Both the position numbers and the translations under genes were made by a program. Shown piece by piece: positions 8,901-17,761 of a stretch of DNA of 64,000 bases (position 1 is its first letter; each line of letters begins with the position of its first letter). The stretch is from Rhodospirillales bacterium. Lineage in GTDB: Bacteria; Pseudomonadota; Alphaproteobacteria; Reyranellales; Reyranellaceae. A model generated the notes under the pieces. The model saw only the letters and a list, made by a program, of their open reading frames with translations, was not told the origin of the DNA and did not search any database. The stretch covers positions 1 to 64,000 of the forward strand of contig WHTW01000013.1 in NCBI GenBank assembly GCA_009377525.1, written 5' to 3'.

Positions 8901-10155
8901 TCTCCGCGAGTCGGGGGAGGCGCGCGCTATCGCCACCGAGCGGGCCGAGTCGGCCGAAACAGCCCTACGGGAGCGCACCGCCGCCCGTGCGCAGACGATC
9001 GTGCGGCTGCAATCGTTCGCGCGGACCGGCCTGCTGTCGTCGGCGATGCCGCAGCTCGAACTGCCCGATACGACGGCAGCATGGACGATCGATCCTGCCC
9101 TCACACTGGCGCGGCGGATCGAGCAGGCCTTGTCGGAGCTCGGGGACGACGACGAGGCCTGGAACCGCGTGCAGCGGCAGATCAACGAGGAATTGACCGA
9201 GCTGCAACGCGCGCTCAGCGCGCTCGGCCACCAGGCATCGGCCGAGACCACCGACTGGGGACTCGTCGTCCACATCACGTACCAGAATCACGCCGAGCGT
9301 CCGGATCGCCTCGCCGCCCGCCTCGCCGACGAGATCGCCCAGCGCTCCGAGCTGCTGACGGCCAAGGAACGGGCCGTGCTGGAGAACCATCTGCAGGCCG
9401 AGATCGCGGCCGAGATCCAGCGTCTTCTGATGAGTGCCGAAAAACAGCGAGATGCCATCAACAGGGAGCTGTACAAGCGGCCGACCTCGACCGGCGTCCG
9501 CTATCGGCTCCTGTGGCAGCCGCTGGCCGAGGAAGAAGGCGCGCCCCTGGGCCTGGACGCGGCGCGCAAACGGCTGCTCAACACCAGCGCCGATCTCTGG
9601 TCGGCGGACGATCGCAACGTGGTCGGCACCATGCTTCAACGGCGCATCGCGACCGAACGCGAGCGCACCGACGCGGGCGCCGGCCGGGACAGCGGCAGCC
9701 TGGTCGATCAACTGGCCCGCGCCCTCGACTATCGCCGCTGGCACCGCTTCCGCGTCGAGCGCTGGCAGGACAGGCAGTGGCGCAAACTGTCCGGACCGGC
9801 CTCGAGCGGCGAGCGGGCGCTCGGCCTCACCGTGCCGCTCTTCGCCGCCGTCGCGAGCTTCTACAGCCAAGGCAGCTACCCCCTGGCGCCGCGATTGATA
9901 TTGCTCGACGAAGCCTTTGCCGGCATCGACGACGCGGCGCGCGCCCATTGCATGGGCCTGATCCGCGAATTCGACCTCGACTTCGTCATCACCAGCGAAC
10001 GCGAATGGGCGTGCTATGCCGAGCTCCCCGGCGTCGCCATCTGCCAGCTCCAGCGGCGCGAGGGCGTCGATGCCGTGTTCGTGTCGCGCTGGACCTGGGA
10101 TGGCCGGGCCAGGGTACGCGAAGCCGATCCGGATCGCCGGTTCTCGCCGGCATGA
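5983..10155 (+). CDS. jetC: Wadjet JetC (SMC-like ATPase, TIGR02680 type)
   Basis: Condensin-like motor of the Wadjet system, 1390 residues, expected to extrude DNA loops on small circular plasmids and present them to JetD. Walker A is LLLRGNNGTGKSK (about residues 54-62). Two long Arg/Glu/Ala-rich coiled coils flank a central hinge region near residues 620-770. The ABC signature is SGPASSGERALGL (near 1268) and Walker B is LILLDEAFAGIDD (near 1305). The motifs are intact and the length is normal for the family. The start is GTG 5983, overlapping the jetB stop; the stop overlaps the jetD ATG. Confidence 0.92.
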   Translation: MNDSPIALARPLDRPALPVPTLARWQPLRLGVVELFHYDSEEFWFRDGHLLLRGNNGTGKSKVLSLTLPFLLDAQLKSSRIEPDGDSAKKMAWNLLMNSYSRRIGYAWIEFGRLAEDGTPHYLSFGAGLSAREGRPQVESWFFVLDDAAGVRINQDLWLTSPQRVVLTKERLRELLEGRGQVFDNAGQYRRAVDERLFRLGPKRYDALMDTLIQLRQPQLSKKPDETGLSNALTEALPPLPSELLGDVAEALGQLEEDRRQLEEYQALSRAVGRFEQRYRVYAGTQSRRQARTLRQAQTEFDNASRARGEALARLQDAQAEEEQARTRHADADTALKRARARRDALLDDPTMRDAKQLEAAARDLDARQNALRDATGTAEEAGRRLQVRIDETAHSERLARQTEHRVTAARQEVAIHADAAGIAAAHGDSPLSHFAAAALAEQTPADFDKARSGLAALVRGRNEQIALLRRRHAEVERAESIHAQRRQMQDERRAEAETASRRRDDADVEVERLGTSLVADWERHYATLEQLMVDPEDASTALAAMAEWAVALQGENPARLFLQAAQQRASQDFAERAAALDGQRRTLEQERRDLEEERGRLEAGISLDPPAPHTRAADVRADRQGAPFWQLIDFHDAVVAPQRALLEAALEAAGLLDAWVSPDGRLQAGEDGRLLHDTQLVERRALSSSLAGWLRPAVPEGSTVSGSTIERILSAIACADDDVPESEAWLSPDGRFRLGALVGAWAKPAAVYIGHAAREAARRQRLAEVAERLERLSDEMAGLRAADDRLADDRHVAGEEWRRAPADDGLRAAHATAAACGREVQRAREKLAEADLRCSEAFDTLKAARERLATDAADLRLPAAPEALAAIEAALDRYRDSLAQLVQATHELRLALPELQRQRSREEEARNDAAKSEGRLATARNEAEQAAARLEALREAVGVKVEELQRKLSDARLAVDATEEAVKRADGALRESGEARAIATERAESAETALRERTAARAQTIVRLQSFARTGLLSSAMPQLELPDTTAAWTIDPALTLARRIEQALSELGDDDEAWNRVQRQINEELTELQRALSALGHQASAETTDWGLVVHITYQNHAERPDRLAARLADEIAQRSELLTAKERAVLENHLQAEIAAEIQRLLMSAEKQRDAINRELYKRPTSTGVRYRLLWQPLAEEEGAPLGLDAARKRLLNTSADLWSADDRNVVGTMLQRRIATERERTDAGAGRDSGSLVDQLARALDYRRWHRFRVERWQDRQWRKLSGPASSGERALGLTVPLFAAVASFYSQGSYPLAPRLILLDEAFAGIDDAARAHCMGLIREFDLDFVITSEREWACYAELPGVAICQLQRREGVDAVFVSRWTWDGRARVREADPDRRFSPA

Positions 10156-11429
10156 GCGCGCCGGCCGACGACCGGCTGCAACGCCTGCTCGGCGGGGAGC
10201 ATCTCGCTCCCCTGCGCAGGCGTCTGCGGCGGCGTTTCGAGCGCGCGCCGCTCGACCGCGCCATCGGGCAAATCCGAGTGGACGGGCTTGCCGCGGAGGA
10301 ACATACGGCGCTGGCATCGCTGCTGGGGAGACCGCAACGCTACGCCGGTTCGCTGCAATTCGACCTCGAGCTGATCGACGGCAACCTGCGCCGCTCCGGC
10401 GTCGCCCGCTCGCTGCGCGACGCGCTCGAACGGCTCGACGGTCCGATCACCCACGTCGCGGAGGCGCGTCTTCGGCTGGAATTGCGCTGGTCGGCCGTCG
10501 TTGACAGCTGCCCGCATCCCGATCTTCTCAGCATGTTGGGCAAAGCGGAGGGCATAGGCCTGCTCAAGCGCCTCGCCCGTCAGGACGTAGCCATGGCAAG
10601 CGAGCTGTGCCGTTCCGCCGAGGCGGTATTGCGCCATCTGCCGGCAAAAGGAGTGACGCGTTCGCAACTCGCCGCGAGCGTCCTGGGCGATGCCCATGCC
10701 CTCGATAACGGGCAGGCCGTGGCGACGCTGGTGCTCGCGGTCAGGCGTCGGCTCGGTCCGCCTTCGCCCGAGGACGAAGACGGCCAAGCGCAGCCGGCAT
10801 CCGACGGCCCCCCACTGCGGCTAGGCAGCGCGGAACGCGCCCGTGACATCTGGGCGAGAGCTGGCGTCCTCGTCAACCAACTGGCGCGGCCGGCGCTCTT
10901 TCTGAACCTGCCGACCAAGTCGACCGACGGTGGCGGTGGTCGCACCGGGGAGCCGTCATACCTGTCGCTGCGATCGTTGCTGCGCTCTCCGCCCTCTTGG
11001 GACGCAACGGGGCGCCGGGTCTTCGTGTGCGAGAATCCCAACCTTGTCGCCATCGCGGCAGATCGCTGGGGCCGCCACTGCGCACCCCTCATCTGCACCG
11101 ACGGGATGCCTGCCGCCAGCCAGCGCGCGCTTCTATCCCAGCTTGCGCAGGCTGACGCGCGGCTTTGCTACCATGGAGACTTCGATTGGCCCGGCCTGCG
11201 CATCGGCAATCACGTCATGCGAGCCTACGGGGCAACACCGTGGCGTTTCGGCGCGGCCGACTATGTGGCTGCAGCCCGGATGGCGCCATCGCGAGCGCAG
11301 CGACTCGATGGAGGTGCCGTCGAGGCCTCGTGGGACGAGGCTCTGGCAACAGCCATGCGCGAGCTCGGCATCGCTATCGCCGAGGAAGCGACGGCCGCTG
11401 CGTTGTTACCCGATCTGGATGATCGATAG
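10152..11429 (+). CDS. jetD: Wadjet JetD (DUF2399, Toprim/topoisomerase VI-like nuclease)
   Basis: Nuclease subunit of type II Wadjet, 425 residues, which in studied systems cleaves the DNA of small plasmids once the SMC complex has sized it. The Toprim-type fold is visible as RVFVCENPNLVAIA (metal-binding Glu near residue 294) and YHGDFDWPGLRIGN (DxD near 343-345), followed by the helix EASWDEALATAM. ATG 10152 overlaps the jetC stop by four bases. The gene appears complete. A decayed relative of its 3' end lies at 1390-1660. Confidence 0.88.
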   Translation: MSAPADDRLQRLLGGEHLAPLRRRLRRRFERAPLDRAIGQIRVDGLAAEEHTALASLLGRPQRYAGSLQFDLELIDGNLRRSGVARSLRDALERLDGPITHVAEARLRLELRWSAVVDSCPHPDLLSMLGKAEGIGLLKRLARQDVAMASELCRSAEAVLRHLPAKGVTRSQLAASVLGDAHALDNGQAVATLVLAVRRRLGPPSPEDEDGQAQPASDGPPLRLGSAERARDIWARAGVLVNQLARPALFLNLPTKSTDGGGGRTGEPSYLSLRSLLRSPPSWDATGRRVFVCENPNLVAIAADRWGRHCAPLICTDGMPAASQRALLSQLAQADARLCYHGDFDWPGLRIGNHVMRAYGATPWRFGAADYVAAARMAPSRAQRLDGGAVEASWDEALATAMRELGIAIAEEATAAALLPDLDDR

Positions 11430-11511
11430 AGAGGCTTGCTGGCCATCATCGTTCATCAGTGTGGTCGGCCACCATCGAGCCAACCGGCGCCAGAAGCGCC
11501 TTCTCCCGATT

Positions 11512-12078
11512 TCATCTCTGACGATAGAAGAGCGCCCGTCCGGCAGGGATGAGCTGAAGGAGGATGTCGTAGTCGCCGACATTCGCGGTAAGCACGACCA
11601 AGCCAAGCTTCTGCGCCTGCAGGAACAACACGCAGTCCTGCAGCGCACGCAGCCTGCCGTCCCTTTCATATCCCCGGAGGCGACATAGGATCCCTGAGAG
11701 CAGCGCGGCCCTTCCAAGAACTTCGACGTCCGGCGCAAAAACCCGATGGGGCGGCATTGCCTTGAGCTGCTTGCCGATCTCGGCAATGACGCCGGCGGTC
11801 CGTGCGTCCGACGGGTCAAGGGCGCCGACAGTGTGCATCAGTTCCTGGATCGCAACAGTCGAATGGTTGACCTGGCGCTGGGCGATAAGGTCATCCAAGA
11901 CCTGAGGCGAACGATCCTGCATTTGATCGATATAGACACAAGTATCGAGCAAGAGCCCTTGGCCGCCGATTGGAGCTGTATCGACGAATGGCAACGCGTC
12001 GTCGCGACGTCGCGCCAAAGTCGTTCGCGGATCGAACCGCGCCCATCGCCGTGTTGCCTCGAAGTCGAACTCGGCCAC
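11512..12078 (-). CDS. PIN-domain toxin (VapC-like)
   Basis: Probable endoribonuclease toxin of 188 residues. PIN signatures are in order: LLLDTCVYIDQM (first Asp), STVAIQELMH (conserved Glu), RALQDCVLFLQAQKLGLVVL (third acidic residue) and TANVGDYDILLQL (last Asp). It has about 38 extra residues before the PIN core. The start is GTG 12078, one base after the antitoxin stop, so the two are one transcript. It lies convergent to jetD with an 80-base gap. The partner is not a standard VapB by sequence, so the exact TA family is open. Confidence 0.8.
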   Translation of the reverse strand: MAEFDFEATRRWARFDPRTTLARRRDDALPFVDTAPIGGQGLLLDTCVYIDQMQDRSPQVLDDLIAQRQVNHSTVAIQELMHTVGALDPSDARTAGVIAEIGKQLKAMPPHRVFAPDVEVLGRAALLSGILCRLRGYERDGRLRALQDCVLFLQAQKLGLVVLTANVGDYDILLQLIPAGRALFYRQR

Positions 12079-12079
12079 G

Positions 12080-12430
12080 TCAGAAGCCGAGTTTCAGCTC
12101 CGGAACGACCTTGCCTCGTGACGCCTTGAATGCCCGTGCAAAGTTGTCCTCAAGAGCCACTGTCGCCAACGCAAACTCGATCAGGTCGGTATCGGTCTCG
12201 ATGCCCGTTTGCTGCTTGGCCTGCCGGATCAGGACCGGACTCACTCTGCCGCCAATGCGGCCTCCCTTGCCGCGCAGAAGGCCGGCTTGCTTTGCGGCCT
12301 GCATGACCGCCTCGAAGCGCGCCTGACTTACGACCAAACGGCCCGTCCGGGCATCTCGCGTCAGCTTCGCGACGCCCGTTTCCGATTTGGCGGTTGATGT
12401 CGACGACTTGCTCGATGATGTCTTAGCCAC
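12080..12430 (-). CDS. Putative antitoxin partner of the PIN toxin
   Basis: Small protein of 116 residues directly before the PIN gene. A Ser/Thr/Lys-rich start is followed by RTGRLVVSQARFEAVMQAAK, a Gly-rich turn GKGGRIGGRVS and a C-terminal helix ALATVALEDNFARAFKASRG. The C-terminal half resembles short helical antitoxin tails that occupy a PIN active site. The start is placed at GTG 12430, since upstream codons run through the operator palindrome and TTG 12448 is the only close alternative. The assignment rests mostly on gene order. Confidence 0.55.
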   Translation of the reverse strand: MAKTSSSKSSTSTAKSETGVAKLTRDARTGRLVVSQARFEAVMQAAKQAGLLRGKGGRIGGRVSPVLIRQAKQQTGIETDTDLIEFALATVALEDNFARAFKASRGKVVPELKLGF

Positions 12431-12441
12431 AGCAGCACCAT

Positions 12442-12470
12442 TGTTGGACAAAATACCTGTCTGTCCAACA
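12442..12470. promoter_or_regulatory. Inverted repeat, likely toxin-antitoxin operator
   Basis: TGTTGGACA (12442-12450) and TGTCCAACA (12462-12470) form a perfect nine-base inverted repeat, spaced 11 bases, just upstream of the antitoxin. On the minus strand a TTGGAC -35-like box overlaps one arm, with AACAAT seventeen bases on. That arrangement fits autorepression by the antitoxin/toxin complex. Confidence 0.6.
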
Positions 12471-12667
12471 TAGCGTACCGAAGAGGCATTTTCCAGGGGC
12501 CGCAGAAACCTTCTTAAGGTCTGACGGGACGCAAGCCGACAGCTGCAGGTCGGCGCGACCCATTGCCCGCTTGCGGTTTCGCCGATCAGCGCTATATCCA
12601 GCACAGCCACCGCCAATCCCCACAATCGAGCGATGACAGCCGGGCCCTCGGCCCGCGGAGGCGTGTT

Positions 12668-13438
12668 TTGAGTGCGTTGAGAAACGAGATCGTACGGTCG
12701 GTCCATCACTGGACCGAAGAATTGTTCAGCTTCAGGACATCTCGCGACAAAGGTTTTCGCTTCGCCAGCGGGCAGTTCACGATGATCGGGCTAAAAATCG
12801 ACGGCAAGCCGCTGTTGCGCGCCTACTCGATCGCCAGCGCCCACTACGACGACGAGCTGGAGTTCTTCTCCATCAAGGTGCCAGACGGCAAGCTGACGTC
12901 CCGGCTGAAGGACCTGACGCCGGGAGACACGGTGCTGGTGGGCGCCAAGGCCACCGGGACGCTCCTGCTCGACAGCCTGACACCCGGACGCAATCTCTAC
13001 CTGCTGGGCACCGGCACCGGGCTCGCCCCGTTCCTGTCGATCGCGCGTGACCCGGAAGTCTACGAGCGCTTCGAGAAGGTGATCCTGGTCCATGGCTGCC
13101 GCCAGGTGCGCGACCTCGCCTACCGCTCGAAGCTCGCCGATGAGCTGCCGGCCGACGAGATCCTGGGCGACATGGTGCGCGACAAGCTTGTCTACTATCC
13201 GACCATCACCCGCGAGCCGTTCAAGAACCGCGGCCGCATCTCCGACCTGATCGCGACCGGCACGCTGGCAAGTGACGTCGGGCTGCCGCCGATCGGCAAG
13301 GAACACGACCGCTTCATGCTGTGCGGCAGCGTCCAGATGCTGGCCGACATCCGCGCGCTGCTCGAGGGCGCGGGCCTCAGCGAAGGCAGCACGACGGTTC
13401 CCGGCGAGTTCGTGGTGGAGAAGGCGTTCGTCGAGTAG
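12668..13438 (+). CDS. fpr: Ferredoxin/flavodoxin-NADP+ reductase
   Basis: FAD enzyme of 256 residues that exchanges electrons between NADP(H) and ferredoxin or flavodoxin. Seen: FASGQFTMIGL (FAD region), LRAYSIASAHYDDELEFFS (RxYS FAD-binding motif), LYLLGTGTGLAPFLSIARD (NADP pyrophosphate loop), ILVHGCRQVRDLAYR, and the C-terminal FVVEKAFVE typical of bacterial subclass I/II Fpr. The start is TTG 12668, because GGAGG (12657-12661) lies six bases upstream and the frame matches the family beginning. It stands alone between the TA pair and a convergent GH13 gene. Confidence 0.9.
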   Translation: MSALRNEIVRSVHHWTEELFSFRTSRDKGFRFASGQFTMIGLKIDGKPLLRAYSIASAHYDDELEFFSIKVPDGKLTSRLKDLTPGDTVLVGAKATGTLLLDSLTPGRNLYLLGTGTGLAPFLSIARDPEVYERFEKVILVHGCRQVRDLAYRSKLADELPADEILGDMVRDKLVYYPTITREPFKNRGRISDLIATGTLASDVGLPPIGKEHDRFMLCGSVQMLADIRALLEGAGLSEGSTTVPGEFVVEKAFVE

Positions 13439-13442
13439 GGCA

Positions 13443-14937
13443 TCAAGACCTGACGGGATCCAGCCTGAAGACATTGTAGCGCCACGCCCCGAGGTCGATG
13501 TAGAGGCCTGGCTCGAGCAGGCCGCCGCCGTCCCGCGAATAGACCTCGCTTCCTATCACATCGACCAACCGGAATTGGAGCCCGGCCAAACCATCAAAAG
13601 GCAACCGCAGACGGCACTGCCCTTGGCGATCCGAATAGTTGACGACGATGACGTAGCGGCTCCCGTTCAGCGTGTGCCAGGCGTACGAAATGAAGTCCTG
13701 CCACGTCGGATTGCCGGCCCAAGCCGGTTGCGGCGATATCCGCGGCCAGGCGCCATTGCGAAAAGTGTCGGTCTCCAGCGCCGCCAGGAGCCTATCGTAG
13801 AAGGCGACGATGTCGGCGTCGCGGGCTTCGGCCGCTGCGCGGCGCAAATGCATCGGCACTTTGATACGTGCGCCCTCCAACTGGCCTTGATGAAAGAACC
13901 GCAGCCCCGGCGCGAAGCACGTGACGATGGCCGCCGCCTGGTGCCGCGGCCAGGGAAAGACCGCCGCGGCGCGCGGCTCGTCGTGATTCTCGAGGAAACG
14001 TGCCAACCGATCCTGGTAGTCGAGCCCGGCCCCCAGATGGGCGCGAATGGCGCCGGCATCGGCATGGCGAAGGCGATCGTAGAGGCGCTTGTCGTAGCAG
14101 TAGTCGAAGCCCTGCTGCTGCAATTCCCATTCGAGGTCCCAGTAGGCCTCGGCCAGGAAAGTGAAGCCGCGATGGGCTTCGCGCACGGCCGCGATCGCCT
14201 TCGGCCAGAACGGCGCCGGCGTGAGACCCCAGCTGCGCTGGAACACTTCCGGCAGCAGAAGCATCGCCATGTCGCAGCGCACGCCGTCGCATTGCCCGGC
14301 GATCGTCGCCAGTTCCGCCATCTGCGCCGCCTGCAGCGCCGGATTGGCGTAGTTCAATTGCAGCGTGTCCGGCCAGCCGGGGAAGTTCGGATCGCGGCCA
14401 TGGGCCAGGATGCGCAGCCCCTGATCGGTGTCGACCCGACAATAGTTCTCCGGCTGAGCGGCGAGAGCCTGCTCGCTGCCCTGGACATGGAAATCGGGAT
14501 GCGTCTTCGCCCACGGATGATCGAGCGCGGTATGATTGGGCACGAAATCGAGCATGAGCCGCAGACCGCGCGCGGCAAGCCGGGCGCGAAACGCCTGCCA
14601 GCGCCGCCTTGCCGCCCAGCGCCTCATCGACCTCGTAGGCGCTGATGGCGAAGCCCGATCCGCAGATATCGTCTTCCGTCATATCCGGCAGCGCCGCCCT
14701 AAACTCGGCCTGCCAGACCGGGTTGCCGCGCGATACTGCGCGGCTCGCCCGGCCCGTCTGCCACACGCTCAAGAGCCAGATCCAGTCGAAGCCGCGACGC
14801 GCGAGATCGTCCAGGGTGGCGTCATCGACAGTGGCGAGGGTGACCGGCTTGCCGACCTCCTGTGACAACCGGCAAAGCCACACCCTGGTGTTGATCTCGA
14901 ACAGGGAGGGATAGCGAGCGAGCCCCTCCCTATTCAT
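13443..14937 (-). pseudogene. GH13 alpha-amylase-family enzyme, frameshifted
   Basis: Glycoside hydrolase/transglycosylase of about 497 residues if the frame is restored. From ATG 14937 the N-terminus reads YPSLFEINTRVWLCRLSQEV, GFDWIWLLSVWQTG and DICGSGFAISAYEVDEALGG. At about 14598 the homology moves to a second frame, reading FRARLAARGLRLMLDFVPNH, DGVRCDMAMLLLPEVF (nucleophile Asp), FLAEAYWDLEW (acid/base Glu) and RFLENHDEPRAA (third Asp). One base change in length would heal it, so it is either recently broken or a sequence error. It follows the glucosidase on the same strand after a 190-base gap and probably belongs to the same carbohydrate locus. Confidence 0.8.
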
Positions 14938-15130
14938 GCAGCCGTCTCTTGGGGTGGATACGGGAGACTGCCGTCGTCCCGACCAAGGCCCCCCTCGACT
15001 TCGCTCGGGGTAAACTCCGCGCCGCGTGGAGTGACCTTCTCGTCACGATAGGCCGCTTGTCGTGGAGAGAAGGTCTCTCCGCTCGGGCCTGCGGCCCTCG
15101 GTCGAGACGACGGAAGCCACTAGCCCTGCC

Positions 15131-17761
15131 CTATTCATGCAGCTCGGCGATCATGTTGGCGACCAGCGCGCTCCACCCTGTCTGGTGCGAGGCACCCAGG
15201 CCGCGGCCGGTGTCGCCGTCGTAATATTCGTGGAACAGGAGGTAGTCCTTGAAGTGTGGATCGGTCTGCATCTTCTCGTAGGTGCCGAAGACGGCACGCC
15301 GGCCCTTTTCGTCGCGCCGAAAGATGTTGATCAAGCGGTTGCGCAGGTCATCGGCGATCTGTTTCAGCGACAGCGTCTCGTCCGAGCCGACCGGGCATTC
15401 CACGCGGAAACCGTCGCCGTAGAACTTGGCGAACTTGTTCATGCTTTCGATGAACAGGTAGTTGAACGGCATCCAGATCGGCCCCCGCCAATTGGAATTT
15501 CCGCCGAAGAGATCGCTGTCCGATTCGGCCGGCACATATCTGACCGCGGAGGAGCGGAAGCTGCCGGCCTCGAAAACGTAGGGGTGGTCGAGATGGTATC
15601 GCGACAACGACCGTATCCCGTAGTCCGACAGGAATTCGTTCTTGTCGAGGACGCGTCCCAATACCTTGGTCGCGCGGAAGGCACGGGCGATGGCAAGCAG
15701 GCGCGTATCGTCGGCGCCCGGCGTGTTCCAGCGGGAAACCAGGGACGCAAGCTTTGGACGGTAACGCAAATACCAATCACGCTGCCGGGTGAACGATGGC
15801 AGGTTCTTCAGCAGGGCCGCGTCGATGGAGTCGACGGCGAACGCTGGAATCAGGCCGACCAGGGAGCGAACGCGCAGGGGCGTCGCCTCGCCATTGCCCA
15901 TGACGAGCCAGTCGTAGAAGAAATTGTCGGTGTCGTCCCACAAACTCAGGCCCTTGCCGCCGAGGTTGGTCATCGCGCCGCCGATCATCAGGAAATGCTC
16001 GAAGAACTTGGTCGCGATGTCCTGGTAGGCATCGTCTTCCTGCGCCAGCTCGATGGCGATCCGCAGCATGTTCAGGCTGTACATCGCCATCCACGACGTT
16101 CCGTCGGACTGCACCTGCATGCCATCCACCGGCAGCGGAGCGGACCGGTCGAAAACGCCGATATTGTCCATGCCGAGGAAGCCGCCTTCGAAGACGTTGA
16201 GGCCGCGCGGATCCTTGCGGTTCACCCACCAGGTGAAATTGAGCAGCAGCTTGGTGAAGACCCGCTCGAGAAACTTCCGGTCACCTTTGCCGTTGCGCCG
16301 CCGCTCGGCATCGTAAAGGCGCAGCGCCGCCCAGGCCTGCACGGGCGGATTGACGTCGCTGAAGTTCCATTCGTAAGCCGGCAGCTGTCCGTTCGGATGC
16401 ATGTACCAGGATTGGCCGAGCAGGATCAGCTGATGCTTGGCGTCCTCCAGGTCCAGACAAGCGAGCGTGACCAGATGAAAGGCCCAGTCCCAGGCCGCGA
16501 ACCAGGGGAATTCCCATTTGTCCGGCATCGAGACGACGTCTTCCATGGTGGCATGAACCCACCCGCTGTTGCGTCCCCTATGGCGGGCGCTGGCGGGCAT
16601 GGGTTGTGCCGGGTCGCCGTCGAGCCACTCCGTGACGTCGTAGTAGAAATATTGCTTCGACCACAGAACGCCTGCAAAGGCCTGGCGTTGAATGCGGCGG
16701 AGATCCTCGTCCAGCACCTTGCTCTGCAGCGCGGCGTAGAAGGCATCCGCCTCGGGTTTGCGCAGGCTGAAGATCCGCTCGAAATGGTCGAAGGGTGCGG
16801 GCTTGGGCGGTCCCAGGCTCAGCCTGACCCGGATGGTGATGCTGGCGCCCGCCGCAACGGCCCGCCGGTAGATACCGGCCGCCTTGGTGCCCTTATGCGA
16901 ACCGACTGCGTCCTTGGCTCCGCCCACCAGATAATCGTGGAAGCCGTCCTTGTACAAACGTCCGGTCTCTTTGCTGCCGTATAGTTTCGCGGCATTGGTC
17001 TCGTTCTCGCAGAACTTGATCTCGTCCGGCCCCTCGAAGTGGACCGTATAGGCGCCGAGCGTCTCATGCTTGACCACGACATCGTCACCCGCGCGCTCGA
17101 GCGAGGGTTTGGGCCTGTCCGTGAACCAGCTCCAGGAGTTGCGGAACCAGACCTGAGGCAGCACCTGAAGCGCGGCTTCTTCGGGCCCGCGATTGGTGAT
17201 GGTCAACCGCATCAGGATGTCGTCGACGTCCGCCTTGGCATACTCGATATCGACGTCGAAATAGCGGTCGGCGTCGAAGATGCCGGTATCGATGATCTCG
17301 AATTCGGGCTGCTGCCTGTCGCGCCGTGCGTTCTCCTGCACCAGAAGGTCGTAGGGGAATGCCGCCTGCGGATACTTGTAGAGCATGCGGGCGTAGCTGT
17401 AGGTCGGCACCGCGTCGAGATAGTAGTAGAGCTCCTTGACGTCCTCGCCGTGATTGCCCTCGCGGTTGCTCAGTCCGAACATGCGCTCCTTCAGGATCGG
17501 GTCCTTGCCGTTCCAAAGCGCGACGGCGATGCACAAATGCTGCTTCTCGTCGCAAAACCCGCCGATTCCGTCCTCTCCCCAGCGATAGGCGCGACTGCGG
17601 GCGTGGTCATGGGGGAAGTAGTTCCAGGCATCGCCATCGGCGCTGTAGTCCTCGCGCACCGTGCCCCACTGGCGCTCGCTCACATAGGGGCCCCATTTGC
17701 GCCAGGCCTGCCGGCGCTCATTCGCCTCGGCAAGCCGTTGCTCTTCCGGAGTGATCGTCAC
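15131..17761 (-). CDS. Large glucosidase (GH63/MGH1-like)
   Basis: Cytoplasmic (alpha/alpha)6-barrel glycosidase of 876 residues, annotated in relatives simply as glucosidase. Typical blocks are KWGPYVSERQWGTVREDYS, WNYFPHDHARSRAYRWGEDG, WKFPWFAAWD-like WEFPWFAAWDWAFH, GFLGMDNIGVFDRS, SNWRGPIWMPFNYL and LFHEYYDGDTGRGLGASHQT. No signal peptide is seen. GTG 17761 overlaps the stop of the RpiA-GntK gene by GTGA, so it is the last tightly coupled member of the pentose phosphate operon. The substrate is unknown; trehalose-, glycogen- or glucosylglycerol-type compounds are possible. Confidence 0.8.
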   Translation of the reverse strand: MTITPEEQRLAEANERRQAWRKWGPYVSERQWGTVREDYSADGDAWNYFPHDHARSRAYRWGEDGIGGFCDEKQHLCIAVALWNGKDPILKERMFGLSNREGNHGEDVKELYYYLDAVPTYSYARMLYKYPQAAFPYDLLVQENARRDRQQPEFEIIDTGIFDADRYFDVDIEYAKADVDDILMRLTITNRGPEEAALQVLPQVWFRNSWSWFTDRPKPSLERAGDDVVVKHETLGAYTVHFEGPDEIKFCENETNAAKLYGSKETGRLYKDGFHDYLVGGAKDAVGSHKGTKAAGIYRRAVAAGASITIRVRLSLGPPKPAPFDHFERIFSLRKPEADAFYAALQSKVLDEDLRRIQRQAFAGVLWSKQYFYYDVTEWLDGDPAQPMPASARHRGRNSGWVHATMEDVVSMPDKWEFPWFAAWDWAFHLVTLACLDLEDAKHQLILLGQSWYMHPNGQLPAYEWNFSDVNPPVQAWAALRLYDAERRRNGKGDRKFLERVFTKLLLNFTWWVNRKDPRGLNVFEGGFLGMDNIGVFDRSAPLPVDGMQVQSDGTSWMAMYSLNMLRIAIELAQEDDAYQDIATKFFEHFLMIGGAMTNLGGKGLSLWDDTDNFFYDWLVMGNGEATPLRVRSLVGLIPAFAVDSIDAALLKNLPSFTRQRDWYLRYRPKLASLVSRWNTPGADDTRLLAIARAFRATKVLGRVLDKNEFLSDYGIRSLSRYHLDHPYVFEAGSFRSSAVRYVPAESDSDLFGGNSNWRGPIWMPFNYLFIESMNKFAKFYGDGFRVECPVGSDETLSLKQIADDLRNRLINIFRRDEKGRRAVFGTYEKMQTDPHFKDYLLFHEYYDGDTGRGLGASHQTGWSALVANMIAELHE

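Noticed and set aside
7626-11429. 1267-codon frame covering jetC and jetD
   Set aside because: The first two thirds are an Arg/Ala/Gly-rich out-of-frame reading of jetC; only the part from 10152 is the real jetD.
12563-12667. Upstream extension of the ferredoxin reductase reading frame
   Set aside because: Family homology begins at 12668 and a GGAGG site fits the TTG there; the extension looks non-coding.
14938-15130. Possible small gene between GH13 and glucosidase genes
   Set aside because: The stretch is built of CTCGACTTCGCTCGGGG-type inverted sequence; no start with a ribosome site was found.
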